A stretch of DNA of 6,025 nt from Roseiarcus sp. (lineage in GTDB: Bacteria > Pseudomonadota > Alphaproteobacteria > Rhizobiales > Beijerinckiaceae): the NCBI GenBank assembly GCA_030153205.1, contig JASLHV010000237.1:1-6025 (forward strand), read 5' to 3'. Of the stretch, positions 1 through 5,144 are shown in pieces; position 1 is the first letter of the stretch; each line of letters begins with the position of its first letter. A program made the translations under genes and the position numbers. Below the pieces are notes generated by a model. The model ran no database searches and had not been told where the DNA came from. It saw only the letters and a program-made list of their open reading frames with translations.

Positions 1-211
1 AGCGGCTGACCGCCTTCAGCAGCAGGGTGACGAAGATGATGATGATGACAAGATAGACTTCCGCGACCATCGTCGCATAGCCGACATTCGAGCGGTCGCG
101 ATACTCGCGATAAACGAAGCTCGAATGTCGGCTATGCGACGATGGTCGCGGAAGTCTGTCTTGTCATCATCATCATCTTCGTCACCCTGCTGCTGAAGGC
201 GGTCAGCCGCT
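1..211. repeat. 93-bp near-perfect inverted repeat (fold-back hairpin)
   Basis: Bases 1-93 are the reverse complement of 119-211, with one mismatch (T54 against G158) and a 25-nt loop at 94-118. Both arms encode the same permease C-terminus, one on each strand. The loop, read on the - strand, continues that protein upstream without a break (FVYREYRDR before SNVGY). The simplest reading is that true upstream gene sequence has been joined back to front at about position 118/119, as happens in fold-back amplification chimeras or contig-end assembly errors. A genuine inverted duplication cannot be excluded from sequence alone. Confidence 0.95.
2..118 (-). pseudogene. Inverted fragment of the MalF-like permease C-terminus
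   Basis: Read on the - strand from 118 to 2, this gives 39 uninterrupted codons beginning FVYREYRDRSNVGYATMVAE. They run through the hydrophobic stretch VYLVIIIIFVTLLLK to AVSR. This is the same protein end as the + strand copy at 121-231, but with eight or nine more family-like residues on its N-terminal side. It has no start, no stop and no gene context on the - strand, so it is not an independent gene. It probably shows what the true sequence upstream of position 119 should be. It has Tyr where the + strand copy has Cys. Confidence 0.7.
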
Positions 212-231
212 ACATGCAGAAAATGACCTAA
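121..231 (+). CDS. Carbohydrate ABC transporter permease, MalF-like, C-terminal fragment
   Basis: The last 36 codons of an inner-membrane permease subunit are readable, from SNVGYATMVAEV through a hydrophobic membrane helix (CLVIIIIFVTLLLK) to the end SRYMQKMT and a TAA stop. This layout, a final helix followed by a short basic cytoplasmic tail, is typical of MalF-type permeases in family 1 sugar importers. The next gene, 40 bases downstream, encodes the partner MalG-type subunit, which supports the assignment. The frame stays open upstream to base 49, but that stretch is inverted repeat arm and loop and encodes nothing family-like, so the gene is interrupted at about 119. The EAA loop lies outside the window. 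Substrate unknown; sugar, sugar alcohol or glycerol derivatives are all possible. Confidence 0.75.
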   Translation, partial: SNVGYATMVAEVCLVIIIIFVTLLLKAVSRYMQKMT

Positions 232-255
232 ACCGGGGCGCTAGGCGGAACAACG

Positions 256-262
256 AAAGGAG
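256..262 (+). promoter_or_regulatory. Ribosome binding site of the MalG-like permease
   Basis: AAAGGAG lies nine bases before the GTG at 272. It selects that GTG over the first in-frame ATG (437), which would remove the first transmembrane helix. Confidence 0.8.
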
Positions 263-271
263 CGCATTCAA

Positions 272-1210
272 GTGACGGCGGAAAACGCCCTAGAAGCGTC
301 AGCGAGGCGGCAGCCGCGCGAGCGTGTGGAGGCCAGCGGGTTTGCGCGCATCGGCGGGCGCGTCTTGATCTACGCAGCCTTGCTTGCGTGGACCTTCGTC
401 GCATTGTTTCCGCTCTATTGGACGCTCTCGACGTCGATGAAACTCGGCAGGGACGTCACCCAGGGTCATCTCGTCCCCTGGCTCGACTTTATGCCGAGTT
501 GGAAGGGTTGGCAGTCGCTCGGCCTCTCGCCCGACACGATTTTCGCGACATCAAACGTACGCGACGAATTCTTGAAGCGCTTTTTCAACAGCATGATTGC
601 GACGTTCGGCGCTTCGGCGCTGGCTGTGGTCATCGGCTCTTTGGCGGCCTATGGGCTCAGCCGGTTCAATTACAAATTCGGCGTTTGGCGGAACAAGGAC
701 ATTTCCTTTTTCTTCCTGTCCCAGTTGATCCTTCCGCCTGTAGTTCTGGCGATGCCTTTCCTCGTTCTTTACAAGGCGCTCGCGCTCATCGACACGCGGA
801 TCGGCCTTATTCTCGTCTACACGCTCATGGTTCTGCCGATCGTGATCTGGGTGATGCGCGACCAATTCGACACGATCCCGACCGAGATCGAACAAGCGGC
901 GTTGGTCGACGGTTGCTCGATTTGGAGCGCCTTTTTTCTTGTCGTGGCGCCGATTGCCCTCCCTGGCATGGTGGCGTCCTTCATCCTTTCGACGGTCCTG
1001 TGTTGGAACGAATATTTTTTCGCTTCCCTGCTGACCGGCTTCGACGCCCAGACGCTGCCAGTGATGGTGGCGAGTCAGACCGGGTCGCAAGGCATCAATT
1101 GGTGGACAATGGCGGCCTTGGCGACCGCATCGATCGCGCCGCTCGTTTTCATCGGCATATTTCTCGAGCGTTATATTGTAATGGGGCTGACGGCTGGTTC
1201 GGGAAAATAA
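272..1210 (+). CDS. Carbohydrate ABC transporter permease, MalG-like
   Basis: Inner-membrane permease subunit of a binding-protein-dependent sugar importer, which would pair with the MalF-like protein just upstream. The 312 residues show about six hydrophobic helices, near 31-50, 108-129, 145-170, 178-196, 230-250 and 282-302. The cytoplasmic EAA loop that docks on the ATPase is clear at 207-232 (E-Q-A-A-L-V-D-G, then A-P-I-A-L-P-G). The C-terminus ERYIVMGLTAGSGK matches the family ending YIVxGLTAGxxK. Length is slightly above the usual 270-300 because of a polar N-terminal tail of about 30 residues. The GTG start is chosen on a good Shine-Dalgarno. Neither a solute-binding protein nor an ATPase gene is in the window; they may lie upstream. 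Family assignment is firm, substrate is not determinable. Confidence 0.93.
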   Translation: MTAENALEASARRQPRERVEASGFARIGGRVLIYAALLAWTFVALFPLYWTLSTSMKLGRDVTQGHLVPWLDFMPSWKGWQSLGLSPDTIFATSNVRDEFLKRFFNSMIATFGASALAVVIGSLAAYGLSRFNYKFGVWRNKDISFFFLSQLILPPVVLAMPFLVLYKALALIDTRIGLILVYTLMVLPIVIWVMRDQFDTIPTEIEQAALVDGCSIWSAFFLVVAPIALPGMVASFILSTVLCWNEYFFASLLTGFDAQTLPVMVASQTGSQGINWWTMAALATASIAPLVFIGIFLERYIVMGLTAGSGK

Positions 1211-1252
1211 GGCGCTTCTCTCCAATCCACGATCCAGAGCCTTCATTCAGGT

Positions 1253-1265
1253 GTCACAAAGTGAC
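1253..1265. promoter_or_regulatory. Short palindrome GTCAC-AAA-GTGAC
   Basis: A perfect 5-bp inverted repeat with a 3-base spacer lies in the gap between the permease and phosphorylase genes. It could be an operator half-site pair or chance; no regulator is assigned. Confidence 0.3.
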
Positions 1266-1266
1266 G

Positions 1267-1284
1267 GCCATCATTTGAGATGGC
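1267..1284 (+). other. Hairpin downstream of the permease gene
   Basis: GCCATC and GATGGC pair as a perfect 6-bp stem around the hexaloop ATTTGA, 57 bases after the permease stop. No T-run follows, so it is not a canonical intrinsic terminator. It could stabilise the 3' end of the transporter transcript. Confidence 0.35.
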
Positions 1285-1295
1285 GCCGAAGTTTC

Positions 1296-1316
1296 CGCGC
1301 TCCGCCATCGAGCGCG
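1296..1316 (+). terminator. GC-rich hairpin, possible weak terminator between transporter and glgP
   Basis: CGCGCTC (1296-1302) and GAGCGCG (1310-1316) form a perfect 7-bp stem with a 7-base loop. It can form together with the hairpin at 1267-1284. The following bases (ATCAAGTTAACC) lack a proper U-tract, so termination would be partial or Rho-assisted if it occurs at all. Its position suggests separation of transporter and phosphorylase transcription. Confidence 0.3.
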
Positions 1317-1328
1317 ATCAAGTTAACC

Positions 1329-1340
1329 CAATTTGAATTG
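1329..1340. promoter_or_regulatory. AT-rich palindrome upstream of glgP
   Basis: CAATT-TG-AATTG is a perfect 5-bp inverted repeat with a 2-base centre, 15 bases before the glgP ribosome binding site. It stands out as AT-rich in high-GC DNA and is placed where an operator or promoter element could sit. No known regulator motif is recognised. Confidence 0.3.
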
Positions 1341-1354
1341 AGCGATTAAGCGGC

Positions 1355-1363
1355 GGGGGAGGA
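1355..1363 (+). promoter_or_regulatory. Ribosome binding site of glgP
   Basis: GGGGGAGGA, with core GGAGG at 1358-1362, lies only four bases before the ATG at 1367. The match is very strong and the spacing slightly short. Confidence 0.75.
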
Positions 1364-1366
1364 TCC

Positions 1367-3877
1367 ATGCAGATCAACACGCAGGCCGGCGATCAAGCTA
1401 CGCAGAGTTCCGCGGACGGCGATCGATCCTTACAACGCTACGGCTTAGGTTCGACGCGCTTTGCTGGTGCGCCGGACGCGCTCTATGAACGGCACTTGAA
1501 GTTCGACAATGTCGTCGAGCCCGAGTCGTCCGACGCGCGGGAGCGCTATGAGGCGGCCGCTCGCGCGGTAAGGGATATTCTGTCGGAGCGGTGGCTACGT
1601 ACCGATGAGACCTACGCTCGCGAGAATCCCAAGCGGATCTACTACCTTTCGATTGAATTCTTGATCGGTCGCTCGCTCGCCAACAATGTGATGAATCTGA
1701 TGCTCGATCCGGTGGTTGGCGCGGCCTTCAATGAGCACGGCCGCCAATGGATCGAAATGCTCGACGAAGAACCCGACGCTGGTCTCGGCAACGGCGGCTT
1801 GGGCCGTCTCGCGGCGTGTTTCCTCGACTCAATGGCGACCCTCAAACTGCCGGCGATTGGGTACGGGCTGCGCTACGAGCACGGCATCTTCCGCCAGAAA
1901 TTTCGCAATGGCTGGCAGGAAGAGCGTCCGGACAATTGGCTCCGCCACCCCGATCCCTGGGAAGTTGTTCGTCCCAATGAGAGCGTCGAAGTGACGTTCG
2001 GCTGCTCGTTCGAGTTGCGCGACGGGACCCTTCGCTTGATCCAGCACCGACCGTCGACGCTCATCGGCGTTCCCTATGATCGCCCCGTCATCGGCTATGG
2101 CGGCAATACGATCAATACGTTGCGCCTGTGGAGTGGAACGGCCGCGCATGCTTTCGATTTTCAGCGTTTTAGCGGCGGCGATTTCGTGGCTTCGATCGCT
2201 GAAACGCTTGGCGCGGAATCGCTGACCCGCGTCCTCTATCCCGACGACCATACCCAACAAGGACGTACTCTGCGCCTGATGCAGGAATATTTCCTGGTCG
2301 CTTGCTCGCTCGCCGATCTCATTCGTCGGTTTCGCGAGAGGAATAGTGATTGGGAAACGCTTCCCGAAAAGGCGGCTATTCAGCTCAATGATACGCATCC
2401 GACCCTCGCGGTGCCGGAGCTGATGCGGATTCTACTCGATGAGGCCCATCTCGCCTGGGATGACGCTTGGGACATCACCCAGCGGACGCTTGCCTACACC
2501 AACCACACGCTGCTTCCCGAAGCGCTCGAGCGCTGGCCGGTGGAATGGCTCGACATTCTTATCCCGCGTCATCTTGAAATAATCTACGAGATCAATCGCC
2601 GCCTGATCGATTATGTCCACACGCGATTCCCTGGCGATGCCAAGCGAGCGGCGCGAATCAGCCTGATCGAAGAGGGCGAGGCGAAACTCGTTCGCATGGC
2701 CAACCTGGCGATCGTCGGCTCTCACAGCACGAACGGCGTCGCTGCGATCCACTCGGAGCTCTTGCGTACGACCACGGTCCGCGACCTTGCAGAATTATTC
2801 CCTGAACGCTTCAACAACAAGACCAACGGCGTCACGCCGAGACGCTGGCTCAAGCTCGCCAACCCTTCGCTCGCCGACACGATTTCGTCAGCGATTGGCG
2901 ATTCCTGGATTACCGATCTCACGCAGTTGCAAAAGCTTCGGCCTTTCGCGGAGGATTCGCAATTTCGAGCCGCGTTTCATAAAGCGAACCGCGCAGCCAA
3001 GGCGCGCCTTGCCGACTGGCTCAACACCCATTCGGACCTGAGCGTTGATCCAGATACGATCTTCGATTGCCAGATCAAACGCATCCACGAATACAAACGG
3101 CAATTGCTCAACGCGTTGCGGATCGTCGTTCTCTACCAGCGTCTACGCGCGAATCCCAACCTGCCTATAATTCCACGGACGTTCATCTTCGCGGGCAAGG
3201 CGGCGCCTGCGTACCAGTTGGCGAAGGTAATCATTAAGTTCATCAACAATATCGCACGCACGCTCGACGCCGACCCCACAATTCGGGGCAAGCTGAAAGT
3301 GGTGTTTCTGCCGGAATACAATGTGTCGCTCGCCGAGCGCGTCATTCCCGCCGCCGACGTCTCGAACCAGATTTCTACTGCCGGCTATGAGGCGAGCGGC
3401 ACGAGCAACATGAAGTTCATGATCAACGGGGCGCTCACGCTTGGAACGCGGGACGGAGCGACAATAGAAATGGCTCAGGAAGCCGGCGAGGACAATTTCT
3501 TCCTCTTCGGGCTGACCTCGGACGAAGTCGCCGGAAGTCGCAATTGGTATAATCCTCACTGGCACTATCAAAACGAGCCGGAGACGCGGGCGGCCATCGA
3601 CCTCATCTTCTCCGACCATTTCAGCCCCGAGGAGCCTGGAATTTTCGAGCCGTTGCGAGGCGCGCTATTGACCCATGGCGACTACTACATGCACCTTGCC
3701 GACTTGCGGTCCTATCTTCAGGCTGACGAGCGACTGACCGAACTCTATAGAGCGCCGGACAATTGGGCGCGAAAGAGCATCCTTAACGTCGCCGGCTCGG
3801 GGAAGTTTTCCAGCGATCGCACAATATCGCAATATGCCTCCGAGATTTGGCGCGCGCACCCTTGTGCGGTGGAATAG
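1367..3877 (+). CDS. glgP: Glycogen/alpha-glucan phosphorylase
   Basis: PLP-dependent cytoplasmic enzyme (GT35 family) that phosphorolyses alpha-1,4-glucan ends to glucose-1-phosphate, in glycogen or maltodextrin breakdown. The 836 residues are full family length and uninterrupted. Recognisable blocks, in order: YLSIEFLIGRSL (93-104), GNGGLGRLAACFLDS (141-155), QLNDTHPTLAVPELMR (339-354), YTNHTLLPEALERWPV (377-392), KTNGVTPRRWL (485-495), IKRIHEYKRQLLN (570-582) and FAGKAAP (608-614). The PLP site is EASGTSNMKF, with the Schiff-base lysine at 683. The N-terminal 35 residues are polar and poorly conserved, without the phosphorylation segment of animal enzymes, so animal-type control by phosphorylation is not expected. 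The ATG is supported by a strong Shine-Dalgarno. No other glycogen gene is in the window. Preference for glycogen or shorter maltodextrin cannot be told from sequence. Confidence 0.97.
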   Translation: MQINTQAGDQATQSSADGDRSLQRYGLGSTRFAGAPDALYERHLKFDNVVEPESSDARERYEAAARAVRDILSERWLRTDETYARENPKRIYYLSIEFLIGRSLANNVMNLMLDPVVGAAFNEHGRQWIEMLDEEPDAGLGNGGLGRLAACFLDSMATLKLPAIGYGLRYEHGIFRQKFRNGWQEERPDNWLRHPDPWEVVRPNESVEVTFGCSFELRDGTLRLIQHRPSTLIGVPYDRPVIGYGGNTINTLRLWSGTAAHAFDFQRFSGGDFVASIAETLGAESLTRVLYPDDHTQQGRTLRLMQEYFLVACSLADLIRRFRERNSDWETLPEKAAIQLNDTHPTLAVPELMRILLDEAHLAWDDAWDITQRTLAYTNHTLLPEALERWPVEWLDILIPRHLEIIYEINRRLIDYVHTRFPGDAKRAARISLIEEGEAKLVRMANLAIVGSHSTNGVAAIHSELLRTTTVRDLAELFPERFNNKTNGVTPRRWLKLANPSLADTISSAIGDSWITDLTQLQKLRPFAEDSQFRAAFHKANRAAKARLADWLNTHSDLSVDPDTIFDCQIKRIHEYKRQLLNALRIVVLYQRLRANPNLPIIPRTFIFAGKAAPAYQLAKVIIKFINNIARTLDADPTIRGKLKVVFLPEYNVSLAERVIPAADVSNQISTAGYEASGTSNMKFMINGALTLGTRDGATIEMAQEAGEDNFFLFGLTSDEVAGSRNWYNPHWHYQNEPETRAAIDLIFSDHFSPEEPGIFEPLRGALLTHGDYYMHLADLRSYLQADERLTELYRAPDNWARKSILNVAGSGKFSSDRTISQYASEIWRAHPCAVE

Positions 3878-3916
3878 GGCGTCGCGCGGCGTAAGAAGGG
3901 GAGGCTTGCGTGATGG

Positions 3917-4885
3917 TCAAGGAAAGGTCGGCGGCTGCAGAAGCGCGCCCTTTCTCGCCTCCGTGGGTCGAATGCCGAAATTGCGACGAAACAGCGTGCT
4001 GAAATGCGAGGAGCTGCTGAATCCATTGCGGAACGCAATCTCGGTCACAGACATTCCGGTTTGGTCGCGCGCGAGCTGTTCGTAGCTGCGATCGAGGCGA
4101 CGCCGCCAAATCCAATCGGACGGCGTCATGTCACAAAGCTCGAAAAGATAATGCAATTGCCGCACCGAGATTTGATTGCTTCTAGCCACTTTTTCGAGGG
4201 TGAGCGACGGATCAGATAGATGCTCCTCGATCCAGGCTTTGATTGACAGCAGCCGCGCGTGGCGCGCGGCGCTCTCGCCAAGCGTGTGCCGTTCCGGCCC
4301 GCATTCCAGCGCCAATGCAAGTACGTCGATGAGCTCTTCTCCGATCTTCGCCCTCATCGCCTCATCAAGCGACTCGGCATTCGCCGCGACGTTTGAGCAG
4401 AACTCAGTCGCGATCCGCCCCATGCCGAAGTTAGCGCCGATCGAGGCGATCACGGGAGCGCGGCCGCTCGAAAATCGTTGCTCGAATGCATCTCTGGGCA
4501 CTTCGACGTAGTAAGCCCGTACCTTGCCTTGACATTGCAGCGTGTACCGCTCCGTGGCGCAAAACACCGCGGCAGAGGCCGAATTGCTTAGCAGCGACCT
4601 TCCGGATTGTTCGACGTTGATGTGTCCCTGCTGGATGAGCTGGATATAGAAGCAATCCTTATCCAACTGGGCGATGTGTCGGTTTTGTCGCGTGATTTGT
4701 TGCTGTGAAAGCAGCGTGTCGGTTACGACGACATTGCCTAACCGAGCCTCGCGAATGAACCCTTCGTAGTCGTCGCGGCGCGCGGACGCCACGTCGACTT
4801 TGAGATAGACGTCACAGATCGCTTCCTGCCAAGCTGCGTAACGCCGATCCCGCGCGAATTTGGCCGTCGTGAAAACCTCGTCCAC
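3917..4885 (-). CDS. AraC-family transcriptional regulator
   Basis: Cytoplasmic DNA-binding regulator, 322 residues from the GTG at 4885. Residues 5-170 resemble the AraC_binding_2-type sensor domain found in FeaR-like regulators: FTTAKFARDRRYAAWQEAIC near the start, then a beta-rich part with RQNRHIAQLDKDCFYIQLIQQG and VEVPRDAFEQRF. Residues 211-313 are the AraC double helix-turn-helix. The first helix pair is near 227-249 (SLTLEKVARSNQISVRQLHYLF), the second near 278-305, with the hallmark GFSSSSHFSTLFRRNFG followed by RPTEAR. An in-frame TTG at 4984 would give 355 residues, but the extra 33 are unlike the family, while the GTG has a strong Shine-Dalgarno at 4892-4900. It is convergent with glgP (39-base gap) and divergent from the acyl-CoA synthetase, which is its likely target by position (inference). 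Effector unknown. Confidence 0.92.
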   Translation of the reverse strand: MDEVFTTAKFARDRRYAAWQEAICDVYLKVDVASARRDDYEGFIREARLGNVVVTDTLLSQQQITRQNRHIAQLDKDCFYIQLIQQGHINVEQSGRSLLSNSASAAVFCATERYTLQCQGKVRAYYVEVPRDAFEQRFSSGRAPVIASIGANFGMGRIATEFCSNVAANAESLDEAMRAKIGEELIDVLALALECGPERHTLGESAARHARLLSIKAWIEEHLSDPSLTLEKVARSNQISVRQLHYLFELCDMTPSDWIWRRRLDRSYEQLARDQTGMSVTEIAFRNGFSSSSHFSTLFRRNFGIRPTEARKGALLQPPTFP

Positions 4886-4891
4886 GGCGAA

Positions 4892-4900
4892 CCCTCCCTT
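4892..4900 (-). promoter_or_regulatory. Ribosome binding site of the AraC-family gene
   Basis: On the - strand AAGGGAGGG lies six bases before the GTG at 4885. This decides the start in favour of the 322-residue protein, because the alternative TTG at 4984 has no comparable site. Confidence 0.75.
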
Positions 4901-4930
4901 GAAACCTCCACCGCGCGGCGCCTCGTAATT

Positions 4931-4936
4931 ATTATG
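4931..4936 (-). promoter_or_regulatory. Possible -10 box for the AraC-family gene
   Basis: CATAAT on the - strand matches the sigma-70 -10 consensus at five of six positions. It sits in an unusually AT-rich patch 45 bases upstream of the chosen GTG. No good -35 box is seen 16-18 bases further upstream. If real, transcription would start inside the longer TTG reading frame, which agrees with the GTG start. Confidence 0.3.
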
Positions 4937-4958
4937 TCTTTCCAGGCGCTTAAGGAGT

Positions 4959-5035
4959 CTGCATTCTTTCTCGGCGCATTGCAAGCCAATCGTTTTCCTG
5001 CGTTCTCAGGCAAATTCACTGCATTTTGACGCAAG
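4959..5035. repeat. Two-word direct repeat CTGCATT...GCAAG, candidate AraC operator
   Basis: CTGCATT occurs at 4959-4965 and 5019-5025. Each copy is followed on the same strand by GCAAG, at 4981-4985 and 5031-5035. The gap between the two words is 15 bases in the first copy and 5 in the second, a difference of exactly one DNA helical turn. Direct half-sites in a divergent intergenic region are usual for AraC-family regulators. Binding by the adjacent regulator is inference, and short words like these can recur by chance. Confidence 0.35.
5026..5031 (+). promoter_or_regulatory. Possible -35 box towards the acyl-CoA synthetase
   Basis: TTGACG matches the sigma-70 -35 consensus at five of six positions and lies inside the second direct repeat copy. 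No recognisable -10 box follows at 16-18 bases. That could fit an activator-dependent promoter with the regulator overlapping -35, or mean this is no promoter. Confidence 0.25.
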
Positions 5036-5086
5036 ACCGGACGATGCTCGACGCGTAAGCTGCCTTGCGAGTGACGTCGCATAACG

Positions 5087-5094
5087 AAGGGAGG
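5087..5094 (+). promoter_or_regulatory. Strong ribosome binding site of the 14-codon ORF
   Basis: AAGGGAGG lies five bases before the GTG at 5100. It is 46 bases before the synthetase GTG at 5141, too far to serve it directly, so ribosomes loaded here would translate the short ORF first. Confidence 0.55.
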
Positions 5095-5099
5095 AACGC

Positions 5100-5144
5100 G
5101 TGCGGCGATATCGGAGAGCGGATTTGCGCCATCAGAGCGCGTGA
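5100..5144 (+). CDS. Putative 14-residue leader peptide coupled to the acyl-CoA synthetase
   Basis: The GTG at 5100 opens a 14-codon frame, MRRYRRADLRHQSA, ending with TGA at 5142-5144. It has the best Shine-Dalgarno of this intergenic region at ideal spacing. Its stop overlaps the synthetase start as GTGA (5141-5144), the classic arrangement for translational coupling. Five of fourteen residues are arginine. Role is inferred: it may deliver ribosomes to a downstream start that lacks its own Shine-Dalgarno, or sense translation as an attenuator. I do not recognise the peptide. An indel in the sequence that split the true synthetase start from its ribosome binding site is the main alternative. 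Confidence 0.45.
   Translation: MRRYRRADLRHQSA

Noticed and set aside
31..47. GATGATGATGATGA triplet run and its complement at 165-180, as a possible microsatellite
   Set aside because: On the coding strand it is four isoleucine codons in the final membrane helix of the permease, duplicated only because it lies in the hairpin arms.
1..211. Inverted repeat as an insertion sequence end, attenuator or CRISPR-like element
   Set aside because: The arms are protein-coding permease sequence on both sides, with no transposase, target-site duplication or repeat-spacer pattern.
388..1278. Long open frames overlapping the MalG-like gene on both strands (388-1278 + and 551-1246 -)
   Set aside because: Their products are rich in Arg, Asp and His with no family features, as expected for shadow frames in high-GC DNA. 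The 272-1210 frame has helices, an EAA loop and a ribosome binding site.
1829..2398. Antisense open frames inside glgP, the longest at 1829-2398 on the - strand
   Set aside because: They lie wholly within a strongly conserved enzyme gene, have no ribosome binding site support that I can see, and show no recognisable protein features.
3878..3916. Possible bidirectional terminator between glgP and the AraC-family gene
   Set aside because: The GC-rich stretch GCGTCGCGCGGCGT is only imperfectly symmetrical, leaves no room for a loop and has no T-run on either strand.
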